A DNA stretch of 64,000 nucleotides from Polaribacter sp. SA4-12. Its GTDB lineage: Bacteria > Bacteroidota > Bacteroidia > Flavobacteriales > Flavobacteriaceae. The stretch spans positions 1,684,001 to 1,748,000 of the forward strand of contig NZ_CP019334.1 in assembly GCF_002163675.1 (NCBI RefSeq), given 5' to 3'. Below are positions 62,747 through 64,000 of the stretch, in pieces; position 1 is the first letter of the stretch; every line of letters starts with the position of its first letter. The notes beneath the pieces are model-generated. The model was not told where the DNA came from and did not search any database. It was given only the letters and a program-made list of their open reading frames with translations. The position numbers were made by a program, and so were the translations under genes.

Positions 62747-63523
62747 TTACAAACTTTTCGTTCTTCCACCATCAACAGGAATGTTAATTCCGTTAATATA
62801 ACTTGCTTGTTTACTTGCTAAAAACGTTACTGCGGCGGCTGTTTCTTCTGGTTTAGCAAAACGACCTGCAGGAACATAACTTTTTAAAATTTGTTCCATT
62901 TCTGCTTCACTTGTGTTTGCTTTTTGTGCTTTTATCTTAATTATCTGATCTAAACGTGCTGTATCTGTAAAACCTGGTAACACATTATTTACCGTAATTT
63001 GGAATTGCCCCAATTCTGACGCCAGAGTTTTTGACCAATTTCCAACGGCATTTCTGATCGTATTAGAAACTCCTAAACCTGGAATTGGTTCTTTTACAGA
63101 AGTAGAAATTACATTAATAATTCTACCATATTTTTCTAATTTCATAAAAGGAACAACTGCTTGCACTAAGATTTGATTACAAATAATATGCATTTGAAAT
63201 GCATTTAATAATTCTGATGTTGTTGCAATTAAAAGCTCTCCTCCTTTTGGTCCACCAGTATTATTTACCAAAATATGAAAATTAGCATCCGTATTTTTTA
63301 AAATACCTTCTAACTCTTCTGGTTTAGAAAAATCTGCCACCAAATAACTATGACATTGATTCTTATTTGGTAATTCTGCCAAAACTGCTTTTAGTTTTTC
63401 TTCATTTCTAGCAATTAAAGTAATATTTACTCCTTCTTCTGCTAATGCTAATGCTGTTGCTTTTCCTATTCCTTGTGTGCTACCACAAACTAAAGCATTT
63501 TTGTTTTTTAATTGTAAATCCAT
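62747..63523 (-). CDS. short-chain dehydrogenase/reductase
   Basis: The 258-residue protein starts at MDLQLKNKNALVCG; a longer frame would run through the repeat arm. The Rossmann motif is GSTQGIGKA, with the NNTGG strand (LVNNTGGPKGG) and catalytic-region Ser in NVISTSV. The usual Tyr-x-x-x-Lys is not obvious: the aligned part reads GLGVSNTIRNAV, so the Tyr appears to be replaced. The C-terminal end VDGGRTKSL is typical of ketoacyl-reductase-type SDRs. Its place between pathway genes suggests a kynurenine or 2-aminomuconate branch step, but the substrate is unknown. Confidence 0.82.
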   Translation of the reverse strand: MDLQLKNKNALVCGSTQGIGKATALALAEEGVNITLIARNEEKLKAVLAELPNKNQCHSYLVADFSKPEELEGILKNTDANFHILVNNTGGPKGGELLIATTSELLNAFQMHIICNQILVQAVVPFMKLEKYGRIINVISTSVKEPIPGLGVSNTIRNAVGNWSKTLASELGQFQITVNNVLPGFTDTARLDQIIKIKAQKANTSEAEMEQILKSYVPAGRFAKPEETAAAVTFLASKQASYINGINIPVDGGRTKSL

Positions 63524-63653
63524 AAGTCCATCCCTAACCCTTCCCAAAGGGAAGGAGATTTAATACGTGTTAGTAATTTAATTTTAATATAAAACATTTT
63601 TTTTACTTTTTACCCACAACAGTTTCTTCCCTTTGGGAAGATTAAGATGGGCT
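63524..63653. repeat. inverted-repeat element between the SDR and small gene
   Basis: The left arm (63524-63557) AGTCCATCCCTAACCCTTCC and the right arm (63623-63653) TTCCCTTTGGGAAGATTAAG form a long inverted pair, each arm holding CCTTCCC-AAA-GGGAAGG. Between them are about 65 bp of AT-rich DNA with CGTGTTAG. The right arm extends into the small gene's last codons (SPS) and stop. The same element follows again at the right edge. Confidence 0.8.
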
Positions 63654-63869
63654 TTTATTTTCTATAATCATATGTTTAATCTTCACGGCTTTTTCAAAAT
63701 GATCTAACTTGTTCGTTTCAATCCACCAAGTTGCAACTTCCATTAATAAAATTGGGGTGTCATTTTTATTTTTAAAAAACGCATAAAAAGACAAACCAAC
63801 ATTCTTTCCTTTTTTCTCAATTTTCTCATTACAAACTTGTATAATTTTTTCTCTTAACTCCTTGTTCAT
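63642..63869 (-). CDS. small conserved protein (possibly DUF6500)
   Basis: The 75-residue protein, started at MNKELREKIIQVCNEKIEKK, continues GLSFYAFFKNKNDTPILLM and ATWWIETNKLDHFEKAVKIK. It is helical and soluble. I associate it, from memory and not certainly, with DUF6500. The longer frame (adding LVSFPLGRVRDGLM) is translated repeat sequence and rejected. It lies among kynurenine-pathway genes; function unknown. The last three residues come from the repeat arm. Confidence 0.65.
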   Translation of the reverse strand: MNKELREKIIQVCNEKIEKKGKNVGLSFYAFFKNKNDTPILLMEVATWWIETNKLDHFEKAVKIKHMIIENKSPS

Positions 63870-64000
63870 AAGCCCATCCCTAACCCTTCCCAAAGGGAAG
63901 GAAACCAACACGTGTTAGTCTTTCTTTTTTTATTATCTTATTATTAACATTTTTTAAAACACAACAGTGTTTCTTCCCTTTGGGAAGATTAAGATGGGCT
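63870..64000. repeat. second inverted-repeat element, running into the window edge
   Basis: The left arm (63870-63905) begins AGCCCATCCCTAACCCTTCC and the right arm (63970-64000) is TTCCCTTTGGGAAGATTAAG then ATGGGCT. The inner part contains CACGTGTTAG. The right arm has the same TTA stop position as at the small gene, implying another gene on the minus strand ends here outside the window. Confidence 0.75.

Noticed and set aside
63524..63911. Longer starts (GRVRDGLM-type) for the SDR and small genes
   Set aside because: The extra residues are translated repeat-arm sequence shared by both genes.

Overview
The window comes from the chromosome of a marine-type Flavobacteriaceae bacterium, probably Polaribacter or a close relative. 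The evidence is the very low G+C, Bacteroidetes-type promoters (TAnnTTTG -7 boxes), almost no Shine-Dalgarno sites, a type IX secretion (T9SS) sorting domain, TonB-dependent and YaiO-type outer-membrane proteins, and several intergenic repeats typical of flavobacteria. I found no rRNA, tRNA, CRISPR array or prophage. The left edge cuts a metalloprotease gene. The right edge ends in a repeat arm that probably overlaps the 3' end of a further gene.

Layout. 1-7.4 kb: envelope and secreted proteins (zinc metalloprotease, epimerase, a large T9SS-secreted N-formylglutamate-amidohydrolase-like protein with a previously uncalled 58-residue neighbour, a YceI lipoprotein). 6.8-12.1 kb: one long minus-strand operon rsfS-ftsH-LUD-cdsA-psd-ACBP-yceI, mixing ribosome silencing, membrane proteolysis and phospholipid synthesis. 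12.2-16.5 kb: birA, pyrE, a Nudix hydrolase and a SulP transporter. 16.6-23.3 kb: a five-gene restriction-modification-like defence operon (C5 cytosine methylase, MORC/MutL-like GHKL ATPase, Z1 helicase, DUF4420 PD-(D/E)XK nuclease, and an unrecognised 241-residue protein). 23.7-33.6 kb: housekeeping genes (HU-like protein, lactonase, M14 peptidase, coaD, ddl, PASTA protein, pseudouridine synthase) with striking 7-bp tandem repeats, then a ParDE module. 33.7-39.3 kb: an ArsR/DUF6428 pair and an ECF-sigma envelope cluster. 39.5-45 kb: yaaA, a SanA-like protein, serine dehydratase, DUF2853, dnaK.

45.2-46.4 kb holds an IS110-family element. Its upstream non-coding end contains a structured RNA whose two loops match both the genomic target and the element's own ends, as expected for a bridge RNA. 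The element appears to have split a copy of a palindromic intergenic repeat; another, intact copy lies at 51.66 kb. 46.5-53.6 kb: type II NADH dehydrogenase, a TonB-dependent receptor and small secreted proteins.

54.0-60.7 kb: a five-gene surface-polysaccharide cluster (a receiver protein that has lost its phospho-acceptor Asp, a HEAT-repeat membrane protein, a processive GT2 synthase, an LtaS-like phosphotransferase with TPRs, and a TPR plus YaiO beta-barrel exporter). It is bounded on one side by a decayed copy of the 3' end of the amidohydrolase gene on the other side. 60.8-64.0 kb: part of a kynurenine/3-hydroxyanthranilate degradation cluster, whose genes are separated by inverted-repeat elements that run into the coding ends.
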